DNA of 64,000 nt from Drosophila miranda (taxonomy: Eukaryota > Arthropoda > Insecta > Diptera > Drosophilidae). This document shows positions 1-12,756 of this stretch, piece by piece. Location: NCBI RefSeq assembly GCF_003369915.1, contig NC_046676.1, positions 20,628,001 to 20,692,000 of the forward strand, given 5' to 3'. The translations under genes were made by a program, and so were the position numbers. Positions within the stretch are counted from its first letter, which is position 1; each line of letters opens with the position of its first letter. Below the pieces are notes generated by a model. The model made no database searches. It was not told the DNA's origin and saw nothing but the letters and a program-made list of their open reading frames with translations.

Positions 1-3000
1 AATATCGCCCGGCCAATTCTCGAACTAAGACCGGATAGCATTTTTCAAAGCATATTTTTGGGTGAAGAAATTAAATTAAAAAATTTACATGGCTAAAAAA
101 AGCAGAAGCAGCAAAAAAATGGCTGCACGGGCCATGCAGTTTCTCGAAAGATCGCATGGGGCCAGCGGGAAAGATTGGGAGGGGTGGAAAGAGGGCTGAG
201 AGGGGAGCCGCTGTTTTTTCTCTTCTTTGTTGTTTACTGTTTCTGGTGGCGCTGTGTCATGGGTGCGAGTGTATGTGTGGCTGTATCTGCCTGGGGCCAT
301 GGCTGTGTTTGTGCGTTGTTATCGCTCATTTTCACTTTAATATAATTTGTTGTTGGTGCTGCTGTTGCACTCTCTTGGAGTTTGCTCTTTTGTGCACGCT
401 GTTGGGGCGGCCATATTTATTTTTGTTGTTGCTGTTGCTGTTGCCGTTGCCGTTGCCGCTGATGGAGGCAGACAGCAGCAATAAACGCACGAAGAAGATC
501 TTGTTGTTGCCGTAGTCATTTTGTTTTTGTATTTTGTATGCGAAAGTCAATGAACTTTTTCGGTGTCTACGCATTTTTCGGCTAGATATTGTTGTTTGCG
601 ATAACCATTTGGGTGCACTCTGCTGTCCGTCGCAACGAATCCAGATACACACGCAGGGAAATGGGCGTGGGGAAAGTATCTGGAGATACTGGAGAAGTTG
701 CCTATCAGTCGCAAGTCGATCTGCAGATAGTGCATTCAATGAAAAGTCGCAGCCAGCGCCCGCTTTTGCCAATGGACGCCCTTTTTTAAGTGTTTCCCAG
801 ATAAGCAACCTTTGACCCGCAGCTCTGCCAATTGGCAATCGCCGAAATAAAAAAGCGGAAAACTCAATTGGAAAAACGGCAAGCCCATTTTCTGCTGGTG
901 CTCGCGAAAGTATTTTCACACACTCCCAACCGCAGCTCGGATTCCCACTCCTATACCCCCTCGACACCATCCACGAAGTCGACTGGAGGAGGGGCAGATG
1001 ATGCAAATGTTTGCCTTTCCACGCAAGTGCATCCGTGCATCCATCGGCCAGAATCAATCAATCGCTTGCAATCAAAGACAACCCTTTCTCTGGCATGGGA
1101 AATTGGGAAAGCATTGAAAGCAGATCGCCCACGCAGACATAACCAAGCGCAGAAATTTGAACCCTTCTCCTTCTCACTGTCCCTCTCCACCTCCTGCTGC
1201 TGATCTGAATGCACATTCATTCACTTGCAGCTGAGTGCGCAGTTGTATATTTCAGAAATTGTTAGAATGTGCAGACAGGATAATCAGGAGCTGCAATCTG
1301 GAGCAAACCCGATCTCCCAAACCCAAAAAATCGGGCAAGGAAAAATTGAGAAATTTATTGTCGCCGGCGACGCCCTGAGCCAACTCGAAAAGTCATCATC
1401 AAACTCGTAATGTTGCAGGTCGCCATTGCCAGGCCAAGTCCATATGATCTCCATCTGCATCATCCGGGGACTACCTGCTGTGAGATTTACGTTTATGCAT
1501 TTCATTTTGTCGTTTTGTTCATTTATTTTCGATAGTTTTTTGGCCATAAAACAGGTTCCGTCTCTACGATCTTCTTTATCTCCCGCTGCAGATCGCTGCA
1601 CATTTGTGCAGCCCATTTCCAATACCAGTGCTGGTGCCAGTGCCAGTCCAGTCCCAAATGCATTTCGATTCCAAACTCCATCTCTCGCTCCAACCCCATC
1701 TCCCTCCGCGATTCAACACGCCTACAAGTTGTCAACCCATAAAGACGCGCAGGCACTACTCCGTATCAATTGCGGCCCTCGATCGAATGGTTAGCGCAAG
1801 GGTAAGGGTAAGGGTAAGGGTAAGGGTTCGTCGGGGTCAGTCCGAGGCAAATGCATAAATTGTGTAATCCCCCAGCTAGCGCGATACGAAATCTGGTCGG
1901 CTGCCTCTGACTTTGATGATGATGCTGACTGGGTTTCAGCCAAGAAAAACATTTTCACGACTCTCTCCTGACTTTTTTGTTGTTCCTATTGCTGTTGTTG
2001 TTGTTTTTTTTTTTTTGCGGCCTCTTTTGGGGCACCGGGACCAAACCGGCACAGGTAGCCCGTTCAAAACCCGATTTTCTTCATCGTGTAATGCGTTTTT
2101 CTTCTTTAGGTTTTTGAAAAATGTTTCATTTTGAGGTTTTTGCTTTCCTCCAACCTTCTTTGATTGCATTTTGTGGCAGCTTGAGCGCAGCTTCAGCCTG
2201 GTCTCATGGCTTAATTGGTGGACTAGACCTCTTAGATGACGGGGTGGGGCATGCGTAGGGGCGGGGGTAGAGGCATGGCCAGCGTCTTGGTCGATTGGCG
2301 TTCTGGGCCGCCAGCGTCAATGGCCATGGCCATCGCACCGCATGCAGATAGATACCTTTGCCAGAGTCAATGACTTGTGAGGCATTTTCGTGGGCACCCA
2401 GCACCCAAGAAACGCTTGACAGATTTATTCACGAACGTGTACCATGAGAGAGGCAGGAAAAGACTGTGGGATTGGCGTTCTCATGTGAAGGGAGCGAAGT
2501 GCAAACCGCCATAACCGAACAGAGCCGAACCGATGGAGTATTGATTGTTGATTCATGAGAGATCCGATAACACCAGCACAGATTTGATGTTGACAAGCCA
2601 CAAAAGCCGGAAGGTAAACCATGCCAGTGAACCCTTCCCACCAGTCCAACCCTTCCCCGCCAGGAGCTCCAAGGAACGCCTGTACAATGCATCCTCGCCA
2701 ATCGCGGAGCCTGTGCCCGCTGACCCTCATTTTCCGAGGACCTTTAATTAATGTGAAATAATTGGCAGAAATTTGTTTGCAGTTTAATTGTCCGACTTTC
2801 ACCATTCACCCTCCGTATCTCAGCGCAGCTCTACGCCATTTCCAATTTAATTTTCACAATTTCTCAATCAATTTTTCTTTATTGACAAAGATGCGGGCGG
2901 GCGCAGGCGCAAGCGCAACCCGCGAGCTAAATTTGTGTATCAGATATCTTTTGGATTGCAATTGCAACATTTCATTGAGGCGCTTCCCTCTCTAGTTCTG

Positions 3001-5148
3001 TGTTCTCTGCTCTGCGAGTATGTTGGCATGTTTATCAGCGCCCCGTCCGGGTCATTGACTCGAGTTTCGCCTCGTGTTGCTTGTGCGTACGAATGCATCT
3101 TCTTAGAGAGCGGGGGGCGGGGTGCGTAATGAGGGCGGCAGAGGGAGCGGCCACATTCGGCGCGAATAAAATGAATCGTGTAGCTTTTCCGCCATCCCGC
3201 GAACGGAAGTCCATAAATAGTGTGTGCCTGGGTGTAAGAGTGTGTGTGTGTGTGTGTGCGTGTGTTTTTTGGATGAGCCTCTTTCTCACCCACCCAGACC
3301 GCGACCGAGGGTCATGAGCCAGCTGGAAGGTCCCTTTCCCAGGATCCTATGGTAACCCTGCATCAGACAACCTGCATCTTTGCGGTGCATAGCGGGGTCC
3401 CGCTGCTCAGGCGATAGCTATCAAACCACGTCTTTGTCCTTGGCCAGGATTCGCGGCGTTCCCACAGTCAGCATCAACAGAAACAACGAAAACCATTGTC
3501 TTCTGGTCGAGGTCGACTATCGAGTATTTTTATATCAAAATCAAAATCAACCGCCGAAAGTGCCAAAGAGACCCCGAAAAGTCAGAGACCCAACAATAGG
3601 GCCCAAAGGCAGAAAACGAAGGCATGGCCAGTGGATAGACAAAGTCAGAAATCGCTTAAGGTTATAACACATCGCAAACAATGGCCGTGCAAATGGACGG
3701 AGTGAGGATCGTAAGCCGGGAAACGGGAAAGGGGAAAGGGGAAAGGGAAACGTGGAGCTGTGCTCGAGCACGGGGACAAGTGTCGCGACCACGATGAGGG
3801 TATGAATAAACGAAAACCTGTTTCTTGTATCCCTTTCTTCGAGACAGCCTGTACCTGAGACCGACCTGTTATGGGATGGGACGGGATGGATGCCTTCCAA
3901 GCCCAATCCTAATTAGGGGAGGGGAAAACGCTCTCGGATGCTGCTGAGTCAGCAGCAATTGCTAAAAAGTAAATAAAAACGATCATCGGGACTCTCACGG
4001 AGTTGCAAGAAGATCGCGCAAGCATCGGGCATCGGGCATCGATGGATCGCAGCGAACAATCAACAACAATTCCTGGTGCAGGTGCCGAAGACAAACATCA
4101 AAAGTCACATACTCCAAAACAGACGGCGGACAATGGGCACAAAAGTCAGTGAGAAAACCTTAGCCGAAGGAGAAGAAAGAAGGAAATGGAAAGGGCCAAA
4201 GGAAAACATAAGGGACGGGCCCCGGTCCCGGGCCCGAACGGACGCACTGCGAGTGCACATTCTCGACTATAAAATTTATTCGCATTAATCGCCGTCAGAG
4301 ATAAAAAAATGAACGAAGAATGGTCGAGGACGAGGTCGTGGTCGTGGAGGGGGGGACGCAGACAGAGGTCCGACATTGGGATGATAAGGCAACATTGACA
4401 CCTTCACCGGGGACTGCGGGCAGGTAGTCCCATTGGCATTGTTGGCATCTTCTGATTGCGTGAGTGCCTCCTGCTTCCCTCCTATGTTCCTCCGATGCGT
4501 TTTCTGGACTAAAGAGAAAACAATTTGCAGTTCGAGTTCGAGTTCGAGTCTTAGTCAAGGATCTGTGCCGAGGACAGGACTGTACCCTGGATGTACACCT
4601 TGCCAGGCATCGTTTCTATTTCTGGTTTGGGCCTGTCCCAGCTCGTACTCGGCGGGGGAGTGGGGTGGGTGGAACGATGAGGATGACGGGGGCGGAAGTA
4701 CCGCAAAGTGGAATGAAGCGTATGCGTGTGTAATTAAGTGTCGCAAAAAGACGCAGGACGGAGGACGGAGGCTGGTGTGGGCGTGTCTGTATCTAGTACA
4801 CGTGATACGAGTATATCTTTGTATGTGTAAATAGAAAAAGCATGTTGTTGCTGTACTCCTGGTTGGATGATGCTCTCCCGGCCGACGGGGGGTGGGTGGG
4901 TGATAAAAATGTTGATGTAAATTGCAAAAAGCAGTTTTTATGTCCCGTTGCCACATTTCGGTGAGGGGGGGGGGCGACGAGTCTATGCCCGTAACGCGGA
5001 CGGGGGTGGGGTGAAAGTGAGAGTGAAAGCCTCTGAAGTGGTGCAAAATATTAGACAAGGGCTGTTGCCTGTGGGTGGCACGGTGGGTGGGTGGATACGC
5101 TGGAGATGGGGTGGCTCGCTGGCTTTGATGTGACATTGTTTGCTTTAG
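1..5148. other. Non-coding, repeat-rich stretch
   Basis: I see no convincing gene here. The open frames are short, overlap on both strands and are low complexity. Visible structure includes a GTAAGG-type hexamer array at about 1798-1830, a TG run at about 3239-3265, runs of GGGGAAA near 3727-3750, and purine- or G-rich tracts near 4960. The stretch probably belongs to an intergenic region or to a long intron of a gene to the left. Confidence 0.5.
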
Positions 5149-5445
5149 TTTTCCCGTTCTAATAATGGAGCATCGATGCGAATGCTCAGCTTTAAGTCGG
5201 CCAGCACAAAACAGGCCAGGAGCGTGGACAATCTTCAGCAGCCAGGAAAGTATAGGACAGTAGCGATTACTGCTCCAACTGCTCCAACAGCTTTGACCAA
5301 CCGACATAATTCAAATACACCTGCAGAGTCCAAAAATGGAGTTACCATCTCGATCAAGCCCTTGACCACGCTCCAGCGATGGCAAAAAGTCTCCACGGAT
5401 ATCATATGTAGTCTCCAGATAAATCCCCTTAATATATTCCATTAA
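5149..5445 (+). CDS. Candidate coding exon, product not recognised
   Basis: A good acceptor (T-rich tract then TTTAG) ends at 5148. It is followed by an open frame of 98 codons that runs to a TAA at 5443-5445. The frame has a normal amino-acid mix (for example KSASTKQARSVDNLQQPGKY near 5197-5256) and codon choice that looks more coding-like than the surrounding repeats. A possible ATG is at 5176. No good donor is visible inside it; the weak GTAGTC near 5406 is the best. It could be the last exon of a gene to the left, or a chance open frame. No domain was recognised, so no function is offered. Confidence 0.3.
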   Translation, partial: FSRSNNGASMRMLSFKSASTKQARSVDNLQQPGKYRTVAITAPTAPTALTNRHNSNTPAESKNGVTISIKPLTTLQRWQKVSTDIICSLQINPLNIFH

Positions 5446-8400
5446 TTGCAATAGAGATCAGTGCGAGGAGTCATTGACACATCCGAATGTGCAAGGGAAT
5501 GCAACATCGAATATCGTTGATCGGAGATCTCGGTCCTGGGATCTCTGCTGTCTTTGCCGCGATCACGTAGCCGGCAAATTTTCAAGAAAATTATGCAAAT
5601 TTTCCAAGGTTCTCACGATCGAGGAGACGATGCGACCAGTGTACCTGACACCCAGCAGCTAAATTAGAGCGAAGATCCCGCAGATCAGGCAGATCTCGCA
5701 TCTCTTCGGTGGCAGCAGAAAGAGTTTTCCACAAACAGGAAAATTTGCATAAGGTTTTCACTTGGCGAAAATAGGGTAAGAGATGTCCTCGCAGCCCCCC
5801 CTCTCCGTCTCCCCTCCATCTCCCTTCATTTCTATGATTCCTGATTTGCATAAGATACCTCGAGTTGCGAAACTGCCAAAAGAACCTAAATGGAAACGAA
5901 AGTGAAAATGAAAATGTGTAAAGGAAAAGGAAAACAGAGACAGGCGGCCCAGACAGGGGTTAATTATGCGCACAGTGGACGTGGACGGCGCCTCGCCGTC
6001 CCAGCATGCCGACACGCTCGCACACCTGAGTCCTGGCAGGGGGTTGAACAGTGAAGAGAGACAGCAACAGCTACAGCCACAGCGACGCTCATTTGCATAA
6101 GGTCCACATGAGATGTGCATGCAATTTACTTGGTTAAAAATTATGTAAATTATGCGTGCAAAAACCACCGAACGAAACGTTCTCACGCTCTCAACTCCTT
6201 CGGCGGTGTCCTGGACGTATCCTTTCCTTTCCCTTCCATTCCTTTCATTTGCTTGCCTATCTTGGGGTGCGGTGTTTGGGTTTCTGCACACCAGGCTACA
6301 AATCAATTTTGATCGATTTTCATTAAGGTCTCGATTGATTTGCATTTACATATTCCTTGGCATCCTCTCCACTCCCTTCCCGGAGATTCTCTTGATTGGG
6401 TTGAAAATTATGCAAATTACCAAACAAATCCTTTCTTGGGTTCGGACCCAAGATCGACAGCGGTGGACAGTGCATTTCCTGAGGGTTTACCATTCCAGTC
6501 CCTTCCCGTTTGCCATTTTGTGCGTTTTGCAACAGTTTGCGAGATGATTCGCTTGCCAGGAGCTCCTCCCACCGTCGAGTTGCCACCACCGAACCACCAA
6601 ACCCACAACCCCTGAATCCCAGGCGGGGAACTGCCACAAACTTTGCAAAATCGCCAATGCGATTCGCCAAATCCCATCGCAGAGTCAGTCCATGTTGCAA
6701 ATTGCAAAGGCCAGCCAATGCGAGGGCCATTCGCTGCAGACCCAGGAGCAACCACACCACCATGTCGAGTAGAGCCCTCCGCCTGTCCCCTGTTCCCTGT
6801 TCCCTCCTCTGTTTCCCGGCAGGAAAATATGAACTTTGGTGCTGCCACTGCCGGGTCAGAGCATAAAAAATCCGCAAAATGAGGGTTGTCTCTCGTAAAG
6901 TACTTATCGAAAACACCCCAAAGCCGACCCTCCCCTCTCTTCGACACACACACACACACAAACGCACACTCTTGCATTATTAAAAGTGGATTGTGCGTTA
7001 CGTGTATCTTGTATCTGGCAATTTGGCAGCGGCAGCATTAGCGACAGCGGCCACATGCAAATTTTTTTGTCGTCGCTGCCCAGGGGTTGAAGTAAATAGG
7101 AAAAAAAAAAACCGGAAAACTTGGCCAAAGCCAAAACCAAGCTGCAATATGGGACGGGATAGAGCCAGACGCCGTAGAAGAAGGAAGCCCTACTGCCACC
7201 AACCCCCCAGACGCACCTTCTGCGAAGTTGTTGTTGTGTGGAAAGAGCTTCGACACTTCCTGCTTTTTCCTGCTCCGTTGCGGTTTGGTTTTCCTGGGCG
7301 CCAGGGTTGCCATTGCAGTGGCAGAAATAACAAGTCCTTCCCTCAGAATTCTCCAAACAACTGTAAACATCCAAATATGCATTACATTTTACCCGCAACG
7401 ATCCCTTCTGTTAAACAATCCCCTAGAATCGTGGACAGGCTTTCCTTATCACACTCGGATCTGCAACTGTCACTTTTCATATGGAAACACACCAAGATTG
7501 AGGAAAGGCCGGGGAAAACGTGATGTCTGCAAACACCCACGACAAACATTCTCTTCTCTGCTATCATATTTGGCATAAATTACACGCCGTACGCCATATC
7601 TGTCGAGCCGTGGTGGTGCCGGGGAGCTATCCCTCGGTTTCGTTTTCGGTTTTTTGTGCAGCACCGCCATAAACAAGGCGAAAGGAAAATAAGGCAACCA
7701 GGGGAAATGAAAACAGATATGAAAATAGAAATACACGCACTCGTCGCGCTTCACACGCGCAAGGATCTCGAAAAGGATCCAATTACAAAGAACGTTTGAG
7801 AACTGAGAACTTTGACTTGAACAAAGCGACACACACACAAAAAAAAGAACGAAAAACTAAAAAACAAAACCAAAAACTGTTTGAATTTGTCGCGTTTTGA
7901 TGCCATTCTCTCGATCCTGGGTCCATTGTCTGGACATGGAGAGCGTGTGTCAGTCACTCGAGTCGCTCGAGTCGCTCGAGTAGGGGCTATCGATCCTGGT
8001 TTCACTTTCGTTTGGTTCGCTCCGGTCTGAGATCCTTTTCGTCATTGAATGCTGGTCCTGCTGGACGAAACGGGGGAGAGAGATAGAGGCAGAGGCCGAC
8101 CATTGTTTTGACTTATTGACCTTTGCGGGCTAATTGGACACATTCAATGAGCTACATTAGGCTGGCAGGGCAGTTATGCAATCAGCCCGATCGAGCGTTT
8201 CCAGCATATGAATGCCTCGGGCAGGAAAACTCGTGATCTGGCCGTTCAACGTGCGTTCATGTTGGTGTAGGGCCGCCACATGAGGCATGCAACAAACCGA
8301 CTCCAAATTTGTATGCACGACAGCGTGTGTGTGTGTATCCACAAGTACGAGTATCTTGTGTTTTTACCAATTTCCCCTTGCCATCCATCGCAAAGATGGC

Positions 8401-8652
8401 GTCGTCGGGCACATCATGCACTTCCTCTCCGCCTCCTCCTCCTCCTCCTCCACCACCCCACCTCCTCACTCTTCTACACCCAACATTAGAGCACTCTTGG
8501 CATTTTATTTTTCTTTTCGCTCCCTTCTTCTTCTTCTGCTTCTTCTCCGTTTTGTTGACATTTCCAAAAATGTTTTATCGCGCTGCCGTCGCTGCAGTTG
8601 TTGCTTTTGCGTTTGCTGTGGATGCCACGTCTGTTTCAATAATGGCTATGTG

Positions 8653-8654
<2 letters not shown>

Positions 8655-8696
<42 letters not shown>
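8655..8696. repeat. (TG)21 microsatellite
   Basis: A 42-nt uninterrupted TG/CA dinucleotide run. It creates several artificial Cys/Val-rich open frames around it. It is likely to be length-polymorphic. Confidence 0.95.
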
Positions 8697-8697
<1 letters not shown>

Positions 8698-11600
8698 AGT
8701 GCGTTTTCCCGAAATTAAATGCAACATTACGTCGACTCACTGCCGCTTGCACTCAATTGCGTGGTTAATGCTAATTATTTGTTATTCCACAGCGCATTTC
8801 CAGCAACGAGGAATGGAAAAGCGGTAGGAAAACGAGAAAATAGGAATAGAAAGAGAAAAACACACATTTTGGAAGACACGCACACCAGACGTGCAATTGC
8901 TGGCGATTTCCGGCTGCACAGCACCCAAGCCAAACGCCAGAGAACGAGAAGTGGTGACTGTACCACCCGATCGCAGTGGAATTTTAACGACCTTCAAGCT
9001 AAGACTAATACCATTCGCTCAGGGACGAGTTCATGGAGATTTGCCTGCACTCGAAATATCCTCTGACATTGATGTAATGCAGTCAATCTCAACCATATAA
9101 ATGCCTCTGTGTGTGTGGCACTTTGATTGTAATTAATGAGCCGCAATATTTATTTAATAGCAACGAGAAGGAACGACACTTGGTCTCCGTCTCCTAGAGC
9201 ACTCCAGGATCGCTCTAATGGCCTGTCACTCAACTGCAACAGCAACAGAAACAGTCACTGAAACTGCAACTGCAACTGCAGCATCAAGACAATTGTCTTT
9301 GTTGGACCAAGCAGACAATGCAAGACAATTTCTCGGCCACTTGTCAAAATAATTTGCGCCTCGCTTGGGCCGGGATGGGTAGTCGATAGTCGATAGTCGG
9401 ATACCTGCCGTGCAATTGTTGACTTAGTTGGACTCCCACCAGATAATGATGGGAAGTTGGGAAATGTGTGAGAATTTCTTGGGCAATCCGAAACAGAGGC
9501 TGTTCAAAGAGGTGGGAAGGGTGGAGATGGAGGTGGAGATGGAGGTGGCGGTGGAGGGGGGTTACTTTTGGTTAGGCACAGCTCAAGGCGAACCCTAGTC
9601 TCGGTTGTAGTTGTAGATGCAATTAATGCGATTATGAATATACCCGATCCCCACAGCCTTTCGTACCTTTCCCCCCTGATGCTGCGACAAGTGATCACGC
9701 AGTAAATTCTCTTAAAATTATCACCTGTACAGTGGATTCGGGGAATCAATGGTTCAATAACCCAACAAAAGAAAACCAGAAGAATGACGAGAAATTATGG
9801 CACACACAAAGAGCGTTAGACAGAGGATGCGGACGAGGGACGAAGGACGAAGGACAAACCAAAGCGAATGCACAAATTGATTGCTGCTTCTGTTGCAGGG
9901 GCGAAGTGGAGGAGGGCGATCGTCATGCGATGCATGCAACAGGATACACACACGCACACGCACAGGCACAGGGACGCGCATGCGGGATGAAATCCCTGGG
10001 AAAAGTTAACTTTTTGATTCGATTGGAGAACGAAAAGAATCACACGGAAAAGTCACACGGATTGAGGGAAAAAGGGAACATGTTGCAAGTCAGTTGGTGC
10101 GCAGCAGCTGAACTGCAGCAGGTTGCCTCAGGTTGGGGCAGGATCAAAAAGGATAATAAGGCAGAACAATAGTCCGGGGCGGGGCTGAATTGGCTCCGCG
10201 ATTCCCTGAGATTGTGGTTCTCCGTTCTCGACGTTTACTCTACGCGTATCTTTACACATGTCACCTGGAACTCGCGGGTTCGCAGCCCAACTAGATCTCG
10301 CTATTTCATACGTATAAGAGAAAAGCTATCAAAAGCCCGAACTTTTGGCAAAAGCTTATTTTTGCAGTGTTATCTCGAACTAGCTGTTTTCGTCTGTGGT
10401 CAAAACGAGACGTCTTAGTCAGTAGAAGAATCGAGTTATCACACTCAACAAATTTGATATACGAGTGTGCTTGCCTCGAGCCCTGCTGGCAGGTCATTGC
10501 ACATTCATCGTCAATTCGCTGAAATAGAGAGTATACGAGTGTGATCATCCGCAGCAAAATGTTAAATATATTAATCAAAGGTCCAACTCAAGTCGGAGTG
10601 TGTCGTGTTCTTCCTCTCTTAGTTTCGCACACAGATCAGAGCTCTCTCCAGAAAGCTTTCGGCTTGTGTTCTATTCTTCTGCCGCTCTCGTTTCCACTGC
10701 TGCTCCCACTCTCTTCTCCGCTTGGACAGAAGTAGCCTAACCACGTGGCTGTGCTAAAGTCTGCCACTCACTTAATATTTGCTTTCAAATCAACAGAACA
10801 CGGTTTCGGAGGAACTTTAGTTTTTGCGCAAAAATGGCGATTGAAGCTGTGCCAAAAATAGGCAAAATACCCGCTCTCGCACACTTCGGTAGCCTCGGCA
10901 CGAACACAGGCACACCTACTCGGAAAGCTTGTATGTGAGCTTTTTGTTTTGCTCATTTTGTTGTCTTGTTTTTTTTTGTTTTGTTTGTGTGCAAAAAATG
11001 GCCTCTGATTGGTCGGATTGCGAATTTCGTGAAATTTCGCGAACGTCGGAGCGAATCGAAAGCTTGCACAAAAACCCGACTGCCGCTCGGCTCCGAGCGG
11101 GAGAGAGACTCTCTCCCGAGAAGCGAGTAAGCTTGTTTACGTCATTTGTTGTTGTTTGTGACTAGTTTTTTGCGTGTTATTTTTTTTTGCCGGCATTTTG
11201 CTCTTGAATTTTTGTTTTTGCAGCATTTCAAGTTCAAGTTTAGGGAACGCTCTGCCTGGCATTGCTGTTATTCCGCTAACCGTGCTTTCGCGCGCGTATC
11301 TATGTATCTATGAGTGAGGCAATGTGCGTGCGTGTGTGTGGGTTCGGTAGGGTTCTGGTTCTGGTTCTGGCTCTGGCTGTTGACGCAACTTGTGGTCGCT
11401 CTGCACCGAGAGGAAGTGCTTGTGCCCTTTCTGCACACATTCCATCTTCATGCATTTGGCATTGGACGCACTGTCCTTCCGTGTAGTCACGTAGCAGGGT
11501 GGCCCTGGCCTATTGAATGCTCGTTTTTGTTGTAAACAACTCGAGAACCTGAAGCTCCAAATTTGATTAATTTACTATTTTTGCGCCAGCAACAACAGCA

Positions 11601-12002
11601 CACACAGACAGCAATTTGCTGTAAACAAAAATTGTGTAATAATCAAGAGTGTGACCCTGAAAAGCCCTCGACAGATAAACAAAACAAGCCACCAACTGGC
11701 GGTTTTTTCTGCTTCTGCTTCTGCTTCAGCCTCGGTTTCGGTTTTGTTTTCGATTCTGTTTTTTATTTGCAAAATACTTGCGTTGACTTCACTCTAATCG
11801 TGTGGCGCATAAGGGCCGAACTGATAATTCTATGCTCTCGGAGAGCTTTCCGCTCCCCAAACCAAACCTCACCGCCCCGCACCACACCGCACTGTCTCTT
11901 CCCCAGGCTGGAGGTGTAGATTTGTTGATTCTTTTCCCAGTACGAAACTTTTTGTTCAATTTGTGAGTCAGCCTATGTATACGGAGGTACATATATACAA
12001 TA

Positions 12003-12022
12003 TGTGTGTGTGTGTGTGTGTG
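12003..12022. repeat. (TG)10 microsatellite
   Basis: A perfect 20-nt TG run inside the non-coding region upstream of rib. A separate CT-rich run lies at about 12262-12287. Confidence 0.9.
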
Positions 12023-12639
12023 TCTATCATACATAAGTATTTACATGCACATGTACAGTCAGAGCTTTTCTACACACGCCATTTTTCGGTGCTCTCTCCA
12101 GGCGAGAATCAGCAAGAAACAGAATCAGTCGGTTAAACAGCCCAGACCCAGTCCCCAGTCCCCAGACCCAATCCCTTGGCTAAATTCTGAACTCAAGGTC
12201 AGTTCTCGTAACGCTCGCAGAACGCTGTGTTCTGCCTCAGAACTTACAACGCTGCTCTGCCTCTCTCTCTCTCTCTCTCTCTCTCGCTTGGACACATGTA
12301 AACCTCGCCCTGCCTCGCCCTGCAGGGTCTCTGTCTGCGCACAGATACATCGTGCGGTCGTACATGTGTAAGCTCGGTAAAACGTTTCTGGGAAGTTGTT
12401 TTTCGCTGTTTTTTATTTTTTGTATCTTTTCGGCATTTTGCATACTGACCGCGGAGTGCTCGCAGCGATCCTCGCGAGTTTTCCCCACCAGAAACCCAAG
12501 TGAACGGCAAGCGGAGACCACAGAAAAGAATCGCATCGTCCGGCGTAATGCCAGTGAAAATGGCGGGCTCAAGCTCAAGCCTAGTGGAAACGTGGCGGAA
12601 CTATTTGCGAAACTGCGAAACGAAATATGGTTAGAATCG

Positions 12640-12756
12640 AAGTTCTAGCTGGATCACACAGATACAATCGTGAAACGTGTTCGAAATCGAAATCCAAATC
12701 GAGAGGGGATACAACATACAAATTGCAGAACGACACATAAAACTACAAGATACAAG
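12640..12756 (+). other. Candidate leader exon ending at a strong donor
   Basis: A-rich, leader-like sequence ends at CAAG followed by GTATGT, a strong Drosophila donor starting at 12757. The 5' edge given is arbitrary, because no TATA box or clear initiator could be placed. It could be an alternative first exon of rib, about 7 kb upstream of the rib coding exon. No protein-coding potential was seen. Confidence 0.2.

Noticed and set aside
332..1057. 241-codon minus-strand open frame
   Set aside because: Includes an Asn/Ser/Gly repeat from a CAA/GCC-type array and has no recognisable domain.
1798..1830. Telomere-like GGGTAA hexamer array
   Set aside because: The unit is not TTAGGG in any rotation, Drosophila lacks telomerase repeats, and the array is only about 5 units. 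It looks like a simple repeat that happens to contain GGTAAG donor-like words.
4555..5307. 250-codon minus-strand open frame
   Set aside because: His/Pro/Thr-rich low-complexity translation of G-rich repeats, without splice sites or domain; it overlaps the better plus-strand candidate.
10265..10300. Second B-box-like GGGTTCGCAGCCC
   Set aside because: The flanks do not form tRNA arms and no A-box was seen.
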